Below, in pieces: positions 32,783 to 41,014 of a DNA stretch of 64,000 nucleotides (within the stretch, counting starts at the first letter, position 1; every line of letters starts with the position of its first letter). Both the position numbers and the translations under genes were made by a program. This DNA comes from CAMDTE01 sp964504345. GTDB lineage: Bacteria > Bacteroidota > Bacteroidia > Flavobacteriales > Schleiferiaceae. The DNA is taken from assembly GCA_964504345.1 (NCBI GenBank), contig CAZDDX010000003.1, positions 1-64,000 on the forward strand, written 5' to 3'. Below the pieces are notes generated by a model. That model had not been told where the DNA came from, searched no databases, and was given only the letters and a program-made list of their open reading frames with translations.

Positions 32783-33484
32783 ATGATAGACAAACGCGTA
32801 GCTAACGCCGACGAGGCCGTAGCCGGCTTGGAAGACGGCATGACCGTGCTTTTTGGGGGGTTTGGCCTGAGCGGCATCCCGGAAAACGCCATTGCGGCCG
32901 TTCGCAAACGCGGATCCCGCAACTTAACCTGCGTATCCAACAACGCAGGGGTAGATGGTTTTGGCTTGGGCCTCTTGCTGGAAACCCGGCAAGTGAAGAA
33001 AATGATTTCTTCGTACGTCGGCGAAAACGCGGAATTCGAACGCCAAATGCTCTCCGGTGAACTGGAGGTGGAATTGATCCCGCAGGGAACCTTGGCGGAG
33101 CGGTGCCGAGCCGCGGGCGCGGGCATTCCCGCCTTCTACACCCCCGCCGGATACGGAACAGAAGTAGCGGAAGGCAAAGAAGTACGGGTTTTCAACGGCA
33201 AACCGCACTTGCTGGAACACGCATTCGACGCCTCTTTCGCCTTTGTAAAGGCCTGGAAGGCAGATCCCGCCGGCAATCTGGTGTTTCGCGGCACCGCGCG
33301 CAACTTCAACCCCTTGATGGCCATGGCCGGAAAAATCACGGTGGCTGAGGTGGAAGAAATTGTGCCGCTGGGCACCTTGGATCCCAACAACATCCACGTT
33401 CCGGGCATCTTTGTGCATCGGCTTTTTCAGGGAGAACACTACGAGAAACGCATTGAAAACCGCACGGTTCGTCCGCGCCCTTGA
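32783..33484 (+). CDS. scoA: 3-oxoacid CoA-transferase subunit A
   Basis: 233 residues. FGGFGLSGIPENAIAAV, CVSNNAGVDGFGLGLLL, SYVGENAEFERQMLSGELEVELIPQG and FNPLMAMAGKITVAEVEEIVP are class I CoA-transferase alpha-subunit blocks. With subunit B it moves CoA from succinyl-CoA to acetoacetate or another 3-oxoacid. The gene starts 3 bp after the PBP1A stop, an odd partner for a wall enzyme, and may depend on that operon's promoter. Confidence 0.9.
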   Translation: MIDKRVANADEAVAGLEDGMTVLFGGFGLSGIPENAIAAVRKRGSRNLTCVSNNAGVDGFGLGLLLETRQVKKMISSYVGENAEFERQMLSGELEVELIPQGTLAERCRAAGAGIPAFYTPAGYGTEVAEGKEVRVFNGKPHLLEHAFDASFAFVKAWKADPAGNLVFRGTARNFNPLMAMAGKITVAEVEEIVPLGTLDPNNIHVPGIFVHRLFQGEHYEKRIENRTVRPRP

Positions 33485-33493
33485 TCCTTCGCC

Positions 33494-34153
33494 ATGGCAC
33501 TTGACAAAAACGGCATTGCGCAACGCATTGCACAAGAACTCCGCGACGGCTGGTACGTCAACCTGGGCATTGGCATCCCCACCCTAGTGGCGAACTACAT
33601 TCCCCAAGGAATTTCCGTTGAATTTCAGTCGGAAAACGGCATTTTGGGAATGGGTCCCTTCCCTTGGGAGGGCGAGGAAGATCCGGACTTGATCAACGCC
33701 GGCAAGCAAACCATCACGGCCCTTCCGGGCGCGGCCTTTTTTGACTCGGCGTTGAGCTTTGGCATGATCCGCGCGCAAAAAGTACAATTGACCGTCTTGG
33801 GCGCCATGGAAGTGGCGGACAACGGAGACATCGCCAACTGGAAGATTCCCGGAAAAATGGTCAAAGGCATGGGCGGGGCCATGGACTTGGTGGCCTCTGC
33901 GGAGAACATCATTGTGGCCATGCAGCACACCAACCCCAAGGGCGAGTCTAAGTTGCTGTCTGCCTGCACCCTGCCCATCACGGGCGTGGGCTGCGTCAAA
34001 AAAGTAGTGACCGACTTGGCCGTACTGGACATCGACCCCGAACGCGGCTTTGTTTTACTGGAGCGCGCACCGGGCGTCAGCGTGGAAGAAATTGTGGCCA
34101 AAACCGCCGGCCGCTTGGTGGTGAACGGGGAAATTCCCGAAATGAAGTTGTAA
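33494..34153 (+). CDS. scoB: 3-oxoacid CoA-transferase subunit B
   Basis: 219 residues. The catalytic Glu is in QSENGILGMGPFP, preceded by YVNLGIGIPTLVANYIP; KMVKGMGGAMDLVASAENI and DLAVLDIDPERGFVLLERAPG complete the beta-subunit pattern. It forms the active enzyme with the scoA product, encoded 9 bp upstream. Acetoacetyl-CoA or 3-oxoadipyl-CoA-type substrates are possible; the acetyl-CoA and succinyl-CoA produced by the phenylacetate genes further right make a metabolic link plausible but unproven. Confidence 0.92.
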   Translation: MALDKNGIAQRIAQELRDGWYVNLGIGIPTLVANYIPQGISVEFQSENGILGMGPFPWEGEEDPDLINAGKQTITALPGAAFFDSALSFGMIRAQKVQLTVLGAMEVADNGDIANWKIPGKMVKGMGGAMDLVASAENIIVAMQHTNPKGESKLLSACTLPITGVGCVKKVVTDLAVLDIDPERGFVLLERAPGVSVEEIVAKTAGRLVVNGEIPEMKL

Positions 34154-34215
34154 TCCTTCCACGGCACTGCAGGCACCCCCGTCCTCCAGGCCCCGCTAAA
34201 GTCCTACAATCTCCG

Positions 34216-34223
34216 TATCTTCA
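34216..34223 (+). promoter_or_regulatory. -7 promoter box of the cytochrome lipoprotein gene
   Basis: TATCTTCA followed by AATC and the ATG (4-nt spacing). Confidence 0.5.
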
Positions 34224-34227
34224 AATC

Positions 34228-34581
34228 ATGAACAAATCAAGCATCGCCCTCTTCTCCTCACTGGCCCTCTTCCTTTCCGCTTGCGGTACCCCTAAAGCTG
34301 TTGTGGAAAAAGCAGCACCCACAGAGTCCACCGGAATGGTCGCAGCAAAAGCTAAATTTCCCGGCTATACCTCCGCCGATTTTGCCGCAGGCCAAGCCCT
34401 GTACCAAGGAAATTGCGGCCGTTGCCACAGCTTGTACGAGCCGGGCAGCCGTTCGGAATCGCAGTGGGCGTCCGTGGTCCCGCGGATGGTGGTCAAGGCA
34501 AACAAAAAAGCACAGGCCGCGGTGATTTCTCCCGAAGGTGAGCAGCTCATTCTGCGCTATTTATTTGCCGCAAGCAACTAA
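34228..34581 (+). CDS. Small c-type cytochrome lipoprotein
   Basis: 117 residues. The signal sequence ends in the lipobox LFLSAC (Cys about 19), so the protein is lipid-anchored. A single heme-binding CGRCH sits in the middle (YQGNCGRCHSLYEPGSR), and the Met in VVPRMVVKANKK could be the distal ligand. Electron transfer is the likely role; the partner is unknown. It has its own promoter and ends at a strong terminator. Confidence 0.8.
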   Translation: MNKSSIALFSSLALFLSACGTPKAVVEKAAPTESTGMVAAKAKFPGYTSADFAAGQALYQGNCGRCHSLYEPGSRSESQWASVVPRMVVKANKKAQAAVISPEGEQLILRYLFAASN

Positions 34582-34596
34582 ATAACAACTAGTTGC

Positions 34597-34617
34597 AAAA
34601 CCTCATGCCGAGGTTTT
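34597..34617. terminator. Bidirectional terminator between the cytochrome and GT39 genes
   Basis: A perfect 8-bp stem (34597-34604 with 34610-34617) with a 5-nt loop, A-run and T-run in the arms and a further T-run from 34622. It lies between two convergent genes. A GCAACTA/TAGTTGC inverted pair (34574-34596) sits just before it. Confidence 0.75.
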
Positions 34618-34674
34618 CGCTCCTTTTTTTGTTTGTTTTTAAAGCGCCTTCCCGCACCGTTGCGGCTGGAAAGA

Positions 34675-36153
34675 CTATCGCGTTTGGCGCTCCGGAACCA
34701 ACTCCGGTTGTGCGTTCACGGTGCTCATGTCCACGGTTCCGTCCGTGAAAAATAGCGCCAACGGAACGGCGTGTTTGGGAACGTTTTGAAAAACCGGACG
34801 TTCGCCCGGATGCGCTGCTGACTGCGCGCGGAAGTAGTCTACGTAGCGCTGCCGCGCCCGACGCATGGGGGTGTTCAGTTGGGCCTTGTCCCAAGTTTCC
34901 CAGGGCCTTCCGTTGTCCAAAAAAGCGAGCGCCAAAAGCGCGGCAGTGGTTGCGGTCCGCGCCCATCCCATTCGCCCCGCCAAACTTTCCGACGGCCGCA
35001 AGCCCTCTACTTTCCGAAGCACCGACTCAACCCCACACCCCACCAACAAGGCGAGCGGCACGGAAATGCCGTAGGTAAAGGACACCATCTTGGTGGCCGC
35101 CACGGTGTACACCCCAAAAAACAAAACCACTCCCACCGCCGTGGCGCGCCATTCCGGACGTCGGGTACGCCAAGCGCCCCAAAGACCCAGAACCAAAAGG
35201 AGGGCGCCAGACCAGCCCCACAGGTCCGTTTGGCTGGTGGCATGGAAGAAAAGGGGCTCGCTATGCCCTTCCAGGGCTTCCGTCAAGTGGCGCGCGTTGT
35301 ACTCGGACTCGTAGGAAGCCTCCGTGGGAAAAACCGTCCGTATGTAAACATTCCAGGGCAGGGCGACGGCCGTCGCAGCGCATACCGCTACGATTCCGTG
35401 GGCCAAGGAACGCCGGCCGACGGCACCGAGGTGCCGTCCGGACCAAAAAATCCAGAGGCCCAAGACCCCCCCGGCCCAAAGGCCGGGAAGCCATTTGGTG
35501 AGCACGGCGGCGCCCACCGCAGCACCTACGGCCGCGGCGCGGCCGTAGGTGCTGCGGTGCATGTACCCGGACGCCGTCCACAAGCCGACACCTATCCAAA
35601 AAGCAAAATGCACGTCGTTGTGGTCCGTGGGGATGCGTCCGGCCACCAAGGAAAGGCTAAAATGCCCCACCGCCAGCCACAGGGCGCCCCAAAACCCAGC
35701 GCGTGCGTTGGAGAACCGTCGGCCCAAGACCCAAACGAGTAAAACGGAAAGCGAGCCCAATAGGATGCTGGGAAAGCGCAGGCCCCAAACGGTGGCGCCC
35801 CACAGGCGCAAACTGCCGGCGATGGTCCAGAGAAAGAGTGGGGGTTTGTGAAGCCAAACCCCGTTGCCCGTCCAGTCCCGGAAATCCAATTCTTGGCCGG
35901 TGTTGGGAAGCAGCCGAGGCTCCAGCGGATTGTTGATCAAGGACTTGGCGACTGCGGCGTGGTATTGCTCGTCCCACAAATTGGGAAAATCTTCGAGCGT
36001 CGCACTCCAAGACCGCAAAGCAAACGCCAGGAGGAAGAGTGCGGCCCCTTGAACCCAAGGGGCGCGACCTTGGAGCCACGGAGCAGGCAGCCAACGCAAG
36101 AGCCGCGGCCAACGCGCAGAACGCGAATAAGGGGAAACCGAAGCGTTAATCAA
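34675..36153 (-). CDS. ArnT-like glycosyltransferase family 39 membrane protein
   Basis: 492 residues with about ten or more membrane helices. The N-terminal periplasmic-loop acidic motif FPNLWDEQYHAAVAKSLINN, with LHKPPLFLW in the next loop, is the catalytic pattern of GT39/ArnT-type enzymes that use polyprenyl-phosphate sugars. Acceptor unknown (lipid A or protein). No ATG lies near the start; the likely start is the TTG at 36153, overlapping the end of the ABC gene by 8 bases. It is the last gene of a minus-strand operon with the ABC ATPase and the serine hydrolase. Confidence 0.82.
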   Translation of the reverse strand: MINASVSPYSRSARWPRLLRWLPAPWLQGRAPWVQGAALFLLAFALRSWSATLEDFPNLWDEQYHAAVAKSLINNPLEPRLLPNTGQELDFRDWTGNGVWLHKPPLFLWTIAGSLRLWGATVWGLRFPSILLGSLSVLLVWVLGRRFSNARAGFWGALWLAVGHFSLSLVAGRIPTDHNDVHFAFWIGVGLWTASGYMHRSTYGRAAAVGAAVGAAVLTKWLPGLWAGGVLGLWIFWSGRHLGAVGRRSLAHGIVAVCAATAVALPWNVYIRTVFPTEASYESEYNARHLTEALEGHSEPLFFHATSQTDLWGWSGALLLVLGLWGAWRTRRPEWRATAVGVVLFFGVYTVAATKMVSFTYGISVPLALLVGCGVESVLRKVEGLRPSESLAGRMGWARTATTAALLALAFLDNGRPWETWDKAQLNTPMRRARQRYVDYFRAQSAAHPGERPVFQNVPKHAVPLALFFTDGTVDMSTVNAQPELVPERQTR

Positions 36154-37711
36154 GGAGGTGTTCGGACAACTGCCGCAAGTAGGAGGTGGTGGGGTGGTGC
36201 AAGAGGGAAACGGGGTCGCCCTGAGCGTCCCAGACTCCGTGGCGCAAGACCAGGAGTCGGTCCGCCATGTACTGAACCACGCGCAAATCGTGGGAAATGA
36301 ACAAGATGGAAAAGCCCATTTGCTGCTTGAGTTCGTTCAGCAGGTTGAGGACTTGGGCTTGAACGCTGACGTCCAGGGCGCTGACGGATTCGTCGCACAC
36401 CAGCAGTTCGGGCTCCACGGCCAGCGCCCGCGCAATGCCCACCCGCTGGCGCTGTCCGCCGCTGAATTGGTGCGGGTATTTCTGCCGGTCTGCCGGCTGG
36501 AGCCCCACGCGGGTGAGCAGCTCAACCACCCGTTCTTCCCGTTCTTGGGCGGTGGGTGCCCAGCGGTGCACCTTCAACGGTTCTTCCAAGATTTGGCCCA
36601 CCGTTCGGTGGGGCGGTAGGCTGGAAAAAGGATCCTGAAAAACGTACTGAATGCGCTTGGCGCGCTCGGAGCGCGGAACAGCTTGCTGGGCCGGTTGGCC
36701 TTTCCACCAAATGGATCCGCCGTCGGGGTGCTCCAGGTTCACCAAGCAACGGGCTAAGGTGGACTTTCCACTGCCGGATTCGCCCACCAGGCCAACGGTT
36801 TCGCCGGGGTAAATTTCCAGGTCTACGGAGCGCAAAACAGGTCCGGCGAACGACTTGACCAAGCCTTCTGCTCGCAAAAGCGGAACCACTTGTTCCTCTA
36901 CGGCGCGGCGCGGCCATTCGTGGGAGGCCACCGGGCGGGATTCCAAAAAATCCGACACCGTGGGGAGGGGGTAGGGCCGGGCATCTGCGGGGGGACGGCT
37001 GGCCAACAATCCGCGGGTGTAGGGGTGCTGCGGACGGTTCAAAACGTCCCGGGCCGTACCGGACTCCACGGCAATTCCTTTCCACAAAACGCACACACGG
37101 TCCGCAATGCGCTTGACCACGCCCAGGTCGTGGGTGATGAACAAAACGGCCGTACCGTGTTCTTTCTGCAGGTTTTGAATGAGTCCCAAGATTTCCTCCT
37201 GCACGTGGGCGTCCAGGGCCGTGGTGGGCTCGTCGCACACCAAAAGCGCCGGCTCGCGGGCCATGGCGAGGGCAATCATAACGCGCTGGCGCTGGCCACC
37301 GCTGAGTTCGTGGGGGTAGCGTTGGGCCAATTCGTGGGGTTGGGGCAGTTGGACCCGATCCAACCAGTCCACCGCGCGTTTGCGCGCCTCTTTTCGCGAT
37401 ATACCAAAGGCTATCCAAAGGGCTTCTGCTACCTGTTCGCCGCAGCGCATCGTGGGATTGAGCGCCGTCATGGGTTCCTGGAACACCATGGACAGGCGCG
37501 CTCCATTGAAGGTGAACTCGTTCCACGCTACCTCGGCCTGAGGTGGCAATAGGTTCATCAACGCCAGAGCAGCGGTGCTTTTTCCGGAGCCGGACTCCCC
37601 CACCAAGGCCAAGGTTTCGCCGCGGGCGATTTCCAGGTGGAGGTCGGACAGTGCCGGTTTGTTGGAGAAGGAAACCCGCAGTCCGCGAACGGAAATTACC
37701 GGGTCACCCAT
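36146..37711 (-). CDS. Double-ATPase ABC transporter protein, oligopeptide/dipeptide type
   Basis: 521 residues, two complete ATPase halves in one chain, like a DppD-DppF fusion (YejF/GsiA type). Half 1: Walker A GESGSGKST at 38-46, signature LSGGQRQR, Walker B LLVCDEPTTALD. Half 2: VGESGSGKST, FSGGQRQRVGIARAL, LLVCDESVSALDVS. Each half ends with the extra oligopeptide-binding-type tail region. No permease or binding protein is adjacent, so partners must be encoded elsewhere. Both ends overlap neighbouring genes (16 bases with the serine hydrolase, 8 with GT39). Confidence 0.92.
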   Translation of the reverse strand: MGDPVISVRGLRVSFSNKPALSDLHLEIARGETLALVGESGSGKSTAALALMNLLPPQAEVAWNEFTFNGARLSMVFQEPMTALNPTMRCGEQVAEALWIAFGISRKEARKRAVDWLDRVQLPQPHELAQRYPHELSGGQRQRVMIALAMAREPALLVCDEPTTALDAHVQEEILGLIQNLQKEHGTAVLFITHDLGVVKRIADRVCVLWKGIAVESGTARDVLNRPQHPYTRGLLASRPPADARPYPLPTVSDFLESRPVASHEWPRRAVEEQVVPLLRAEGLVKSFAGPVLRSVDLEIYPGETVGLVGESGSGKSTLARCLVNLEHPDGGSIWWKGQPAQQAVPRSERAKRIQYVFQDPFSSLPPHRTVGQILEEPLKVHRWAPTAQEREERVVELLTRVGLQPADRQKYPHQFSGGQRQRVGIARALAVEPELLVCDESVSALDVSVQAQVLNLLNELKQQMGFSILFISHDLRVVQYMADRLLVLRHGVWDAQGDPVSLLHHPTTSYLRQLSEHLLD

Positions 37712-38811
37712 TCGTCCAGCAATCGAATCAGGGCGCGGGGATGGTCTCCCCGGGCCGGGCCGTGGTGGTGGCCCAGTCGAACAAAAACCGCATCCTTACT
37801 GGGCACGGAAACAATCCATTGGCCCAGGTGGCCGCGGTAGTACACGAAGGGGGTGCCGTTGGATGTTTGACCGCACCAAAAACTTTGGCCGTAAAAGGAG
37901 CTCAAGGCGTGGGGAACGGTGGCGCGCGCCAGGAATGCGCTGTCCACTACGGAAACGCCGTTGGCCTTGCCGTGGTCCAGCAAAAGCTGCCCCAAGCGCG
38001 CAAAATCACGCGCCGTGGCGTTCAAACAGCAATAAGCCAAGGCCTCACCGGTTCCGTCCGTGTGCCAGGTGGCGTTGGTTTCAGCTCCCAAAGGGCTCCA
38101 CAAGTATTCTCCGGCCAAATCGGTCAATTTCCGACCCGTAGCGGCCTCCAAGCACAGGGAAAGCAGTTGGGTACTTCCGCTTTGGTATTCGTATTGGGCT
38201 CCGGGGTTGCCCACTTCAATTTCGCGCAAGGTGTGCTCTACGCTGTGTCCGTAGTAGGCCCGGGCGGTGATGCCAAAGGGCTTTTGGTAGTTTTCGCGCC
38301 AGTTGAGGTCTGCGGTCATTTCGGACAGGTGGCGCAAGGTGAGGCGGTCTGCTCCGGGGCCCTTGATCCACGGGAGGTACCGCTTGGCTGGGGTTTCCCA
38401 GCTGGGGATTTCGCCGCGTTGGATGGCTATTTGCGTCAGCAAAACCACCACAGACTTTCCCATGGAGAAGGAATTGGTTCGGGATTCTGCCGTAACGTCT
38501 TCAAAATAAGCTTCGTAGCGCACGGTGTCGCGCTGCACCACCAAAAGTGCTCCGGTGTGGATGCTGTCCAATGCGGCGCGCAGGGAGGCCGACGGTTCCC
38601 ATCGTTGGGCGTCTAATTTTTCCGCCCACGGGCGCGGCGCGGTGGCCAATACACTGTCTTGATCAAAATACCTACGGTCGTGGATGTTGGAAGTTGTTTG
38701 CCCTTGGAGGTACGTGGCGTACACGCCTTTCAGCAAATAACCGTAGCCAGCGGCCAGCAGGACGCCCACCACCAAAATCAAAGCACCAAAAAACCAGAAA
38801 ATTTTGCGCAC
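37696..38811 (-). CDS. Serine hydrolase of the beta-lactamase/PBP-like (class C) family
   Basis: 371 residues. An N-terminal membrane anchor (FWFFGALILVVGVLLAAGYG) leads to a periplasmic hydrolase domain. The SxxK motif is Ser116-Met-Gly-Lys119 (SFSMGKSVV), the second motif YQSGS supplies Tyr, and the third is a His-Leu-Gly form (YRGHLGQ) instead of KTG, as in esterase or DD-peptidase-like members. Start is a GTG at 38811. The actual substrate (peptidoglycan, ester or amide) is unknown. First gene of the three-gene minus-strand operon. Confidence 0.85.
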   Translation of the reverse strand: MRKIFWFFGALILVVGVLLAAGYGYLLKGVYATYLQGQTTSNIHDRRYFDQDSVLATAPRPWAEKLDAQRWEPSASLRAALDSIHTGALLVVQRDTVRYEAYFEDVTAESRTNSFSMGKSVVVLLTQIAIQRGEIPSWETPAKRYLPWIKGPGADRLTLRHLSEMTADLNWRENYQKPFGITARAYYGHSVEHTLREIEVGNPGAQYEYQSGSTQLLSLCLEAATGRKLTDLAGEYLWSPLGAETNATWHTDGTGEALAYCCLNATARDFARLGQLLLDHGKANGVSVVDSAFLARATVPHALSSFYGQSFWCGQTSNGTPFVYYRGHLGQWIVSVPSKDAVFVRLGHHHGPARGDHPRALIRLLDEWVTR

Positions 38812-38830
38812 GATTCGGAAAATTAAGGGG

Positions 38831-39565
38831 TTAACCGTTGGCTAAAATAAGAGAATCCGTTGGGTCCGGTACCAAAACGGCGCCAAACTGGGCTTCAAAA
38901 TGACGCTTGACCTTTTCCTTGACTTCGTCCATGGAAATGGATCGCTTAAGCTCCCGGTCCAACGAGGTGACGCTCTTGTCCGTGATGCCGCAGGGAATGA
39001 TGTACTCAAAGTAGCGCAGGTCCGTGTTGACGTTGAAGGCCCAGCCGTGCATGGTTACCCAACGGCTGGCCCGCACGCCCATAGCGCAAATTTTTCGGGC
39101 AAAAGGAGTGCCCACGTCCAGCCACACTCCAGTTTCTCCCGGGCTGCGCTCGGCGTGGAGTCCGTATTCGGCCAAAACCAGGATGATGACTTCTTCCAGG
39201 GTGCGGAGGTAGCGGTGGATGTCCGTGAAGTAGTGATCCAGGTCCAAGATGGGGTAACCCACCAGCTGGCCGGGTCCGTGGTAGGTGATGTCTCCGCCGC
39301 GGTTGATGGGGTAAAACTCCGCCTGAATGGCCTTCAGCTGCTCTTCGTTGGCGAGAAGGTTCTCCAAATTTCCACTTTTTCCGAGGGTGTACACGTGCGG
39401 ATGCTCCACAAAGAGCAAGCGGTCCACGGTGGGAATTTGCTGTTCTTCGGGCAATTTCCGGTTGTCGGACTTGCGGTTGAGGCTCTCTTGAAAATAAGTT
39501 TCCTGAAGGTCCCAGCAGGGGCCGTACGAGGCCGTGCCCAAATCACGGAAAAGAATGGATTTCAT
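38831..39565 (-). CDS. lipB: Octanoyl-[acyl-carrier-protein]:protein N-octanoyltransferase
   Basis: 244 residues. Transfers octanoyl from ACP to the lipoyl domains of 2-oxoacid dehydrogenases and GcvH. FVEHPHVYTLGKSGNLENLL, RGGDITYHGPGQLVGYPILDL, the Lys in FARKICAMGVRASRWVTMHG and the catalytic Cys in YIIPCGITDKSV are all present. A 35-residue insertion near the start is common in Bacteroidota LipB. It starts at an ATG in a 160-bp divergent gap to the GNAT gene. The 2-oxoacid dehydrogenase E1 in this window depends on a lipoylated partner. Confidence 0.95.
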   Translation of the reverse strand: MKSILFRDLGTASYGPCWDLQETYFQESLNRKSDNRKLPEEQQIPTVDRLLFVEHPHVYTLGKSGNLENLLANEEQLKAIQAEFYPINRGGDITYHGPGQLVGYPILDLDHYFTDIHRYLRTLEEVIILVLAEYGLHAERSPGETGVWLDVGTPFARKICAMGVRASRWVTMHGWAFNVNTDLRYFEYIIPCGITDKSVTSLDRELKRSISMDEVKEKVKRHFEAQFGAVLVPDPTDSLILANG

Positions 39566-39725
39566 GAGCGTATTTATTAGATGCCCTACTTTGTTCCGTT
39601 GATTCAGGCTTCAACCCCAAAAAGAGTTGCGCCGATTCCGATGAAAATCTTTTGAACGATGGGCAAATGCGGATTTGATCGGTGTGTTTGGAACGAATGG
39701 TAAAAGTACGGACATTGCGTGCGAT

Positions 39726-40181
39726 ATGGAATGGCGAATAAAGGCATTTGACCAGTTGCAGCCTGAAGAACTGTACGCGCTTCTGGAGCTGCGTTCAGCG
39801 GTCTTTGTAGTGGAGCAAAACTGCGTTTACCAAGATCACGACGGTGTGGATCAGCGCGCTCTACACCTGTGGTGTGCCGCGTCGGATGATGGTAACAATC
39901 CTTCCGGCATTCTGGCAGTCGCAAGACTTATTCCCCCAGGCGTTTTGTACTCTGAAGCCAGTATTGGACGGGTGGCCACTGCTGCAGGCGTCCGCCGAAC
40001 GGGTTTGGGGCGCGAACTGTTTCAGCGAGCGTTGGACGAAACCACCCGGCTTTGGGCCGGCCCCGTGCGCATCATGGCACAGTCTTATTTGAAGCAATTT
40101 TATTCGGAATTTGGATTTTATGCAGTAGGTGATGAATTTTTGGAGGACGGAATTCCTCATTTTTACATGCTGAGAGCATGA
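39726..40181 (+). CDS. GNAT family acetyltransferase, ElaA type
   Basis: 151 residues. MEWRIKAFDQLQPEELYALL, RSAVFVVEQNCVYQDHDGVD, the acetyl-CoA-binding loop RVATAAGVRRTGLGRELFQRAL and YSEFGFYAVGDEFLEDGIPH form the ElaA pattern of small GNAT enzymes with unknown acceptor. The ATG at 39726 coincides with the domain start; the open frame goes back to 39675 with unrelated sequence. It overlaps the next gene by 4 bases (ATGA). Confidence 0.88.
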   Translation: MEWRIKAFDQLQPEELYALLELRSAVFVVEQNCVYQDHDGVDQRALHLWCAASDDGNNPSGILAVARLIPPGVLYSEASIGRVATAAGVRRTGLGRELFQRALDETTRLWAGPVRIMAQSYLKQFYSEFGFYAVGDEFLEDGIPHFYMLRA

Positions 40182-40936
40182 AACTGACGCGCATCAACCC
40201 GGACCACAGCTGGATTTTGGAAACCGCCGGCCTGCGCATTGCGTTAGACCCCTGGTTATTGGGTCCAGAAATCGACGGATTTGGCTGGTTTCACACCCAG
40301 CACTTGCCTCAAGCAGCGTGGCCGATTGCCTCCCTTGGAACGCTGGACGCCATCGTCATCACCCAACGGTTCTCGGACCACTGCCACGAAGAAACTTTGC
40401 GGGCATTGCCGTCGTCCATCCCAATTTTGGCGGTTCCAGCTGCCTACCAAAAACTGACCCGACTGTTTCCCAGTGGGCGCACTTTGGTTTCGTTGGACCG
40501 GCTTTTCAGTGTCCACGAATCGTTGCCTGAAATTACCCTAATGCCCCTTCCCGCTGCGTGGTGGGACCCCACCCACGGAGCGGTTTGGATTTCTTCGGAA
40601 GAAGGCAGCGTGCTCATTGCGCCGCACGGATACCGCAACCGAAGCTTGCTGCGCGCCATGCGTCCGGCCATGGCCCGGCCGTGCACCGTTCTGGCTCCCT
40701 CCCTACAGTACCGACTGCCGTTTTTCTTGGGCGGAGCCGTCAATTTGGGGCTTAAAAATGCCTACCACCTGTGCCAAGACGTCCACGCTCATGCCTACGT
40801 GGAAACGCACTCGTCGGACAAACCGGCTTCGGGCGTGGCACGCGCCTTGGCGCGCATTCGGCGCCCCAGTCATGAGGAAGTAAAGTCCGTCATTGCCATA
40901 ACACAAGAGTTGCCTTACGAACCGCCGCGGGCGTAA
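40178..40936 (+). CDS. Metallo-beta-lactamase-fold protein with degenerate metal site
   Basis: 252 residues, soluble. LRIALDPWLLGPEIDGF and LDAIVITQRFSDHCHEETL correspond to the COG2220-type MBL fold, but the HxHxDH motif reads Q-R-F-S-D-H-C-H, so the first two His are missing. GSVLIAPHGYRN and a late ETHSSDKPASG follow. Similar plant and bacterial proteins have no assigned function. Activity may be lost or use one metal. Coupled to the GNAT gene by ATGA, suggesting a shared role. Confidence 0.65.
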   Translation: MKLTRINPDHSWILETAGLRIALDPWLLGPEIDGFGWFHTQHLPQAAWPIASLGTLDAIVITQRFSDHCHEETLRALPSSIPILAVPAAYQKLTRLFPSGRTLVSLDRLFSVHESLPEITLMPLPAAWWDPTHGAVWISSEEGSVLIAPHGYRNRSLLRAMRPAMARPCTVLAPSLQYRLPFFLGGAVNLGLKNAYHLCQDVHAHAYVETHSSDKPASGVARALARIRRPSHEEVKSVIAITQELPYEPPRA

Positions 40937-40949
40937 CGCACACAAATAA

Positions 40950-40976
40950 AAAACGGGCCCCGCTGGGGCCCGTTTT
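40950..40976. terminator. Bidirectional terminator between the MBL-like gene and paaE
   Basis: A perfect 12-bp stem (40950-40961 with 40965-40976) and 3-nt loop, with A and T ends, placed between convergent genes. Confidence 0.9.
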
Positions 40977-41014
40977 GGTTGATTTTGCTTCGCTTCAAAA
41001 ACCCGGCAAAACCC

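Noticed and set aside
39675..39725. A reading frame before the acetyltransferase gene encodes IGVFGTNGKST, like the P-loop of Mur ligases.
   Set aside because: A stop codon lies about 30 bases upstream, there is no further Mur-like sequence, and the frame runs straight into the GNAT domain. Most likely chance.
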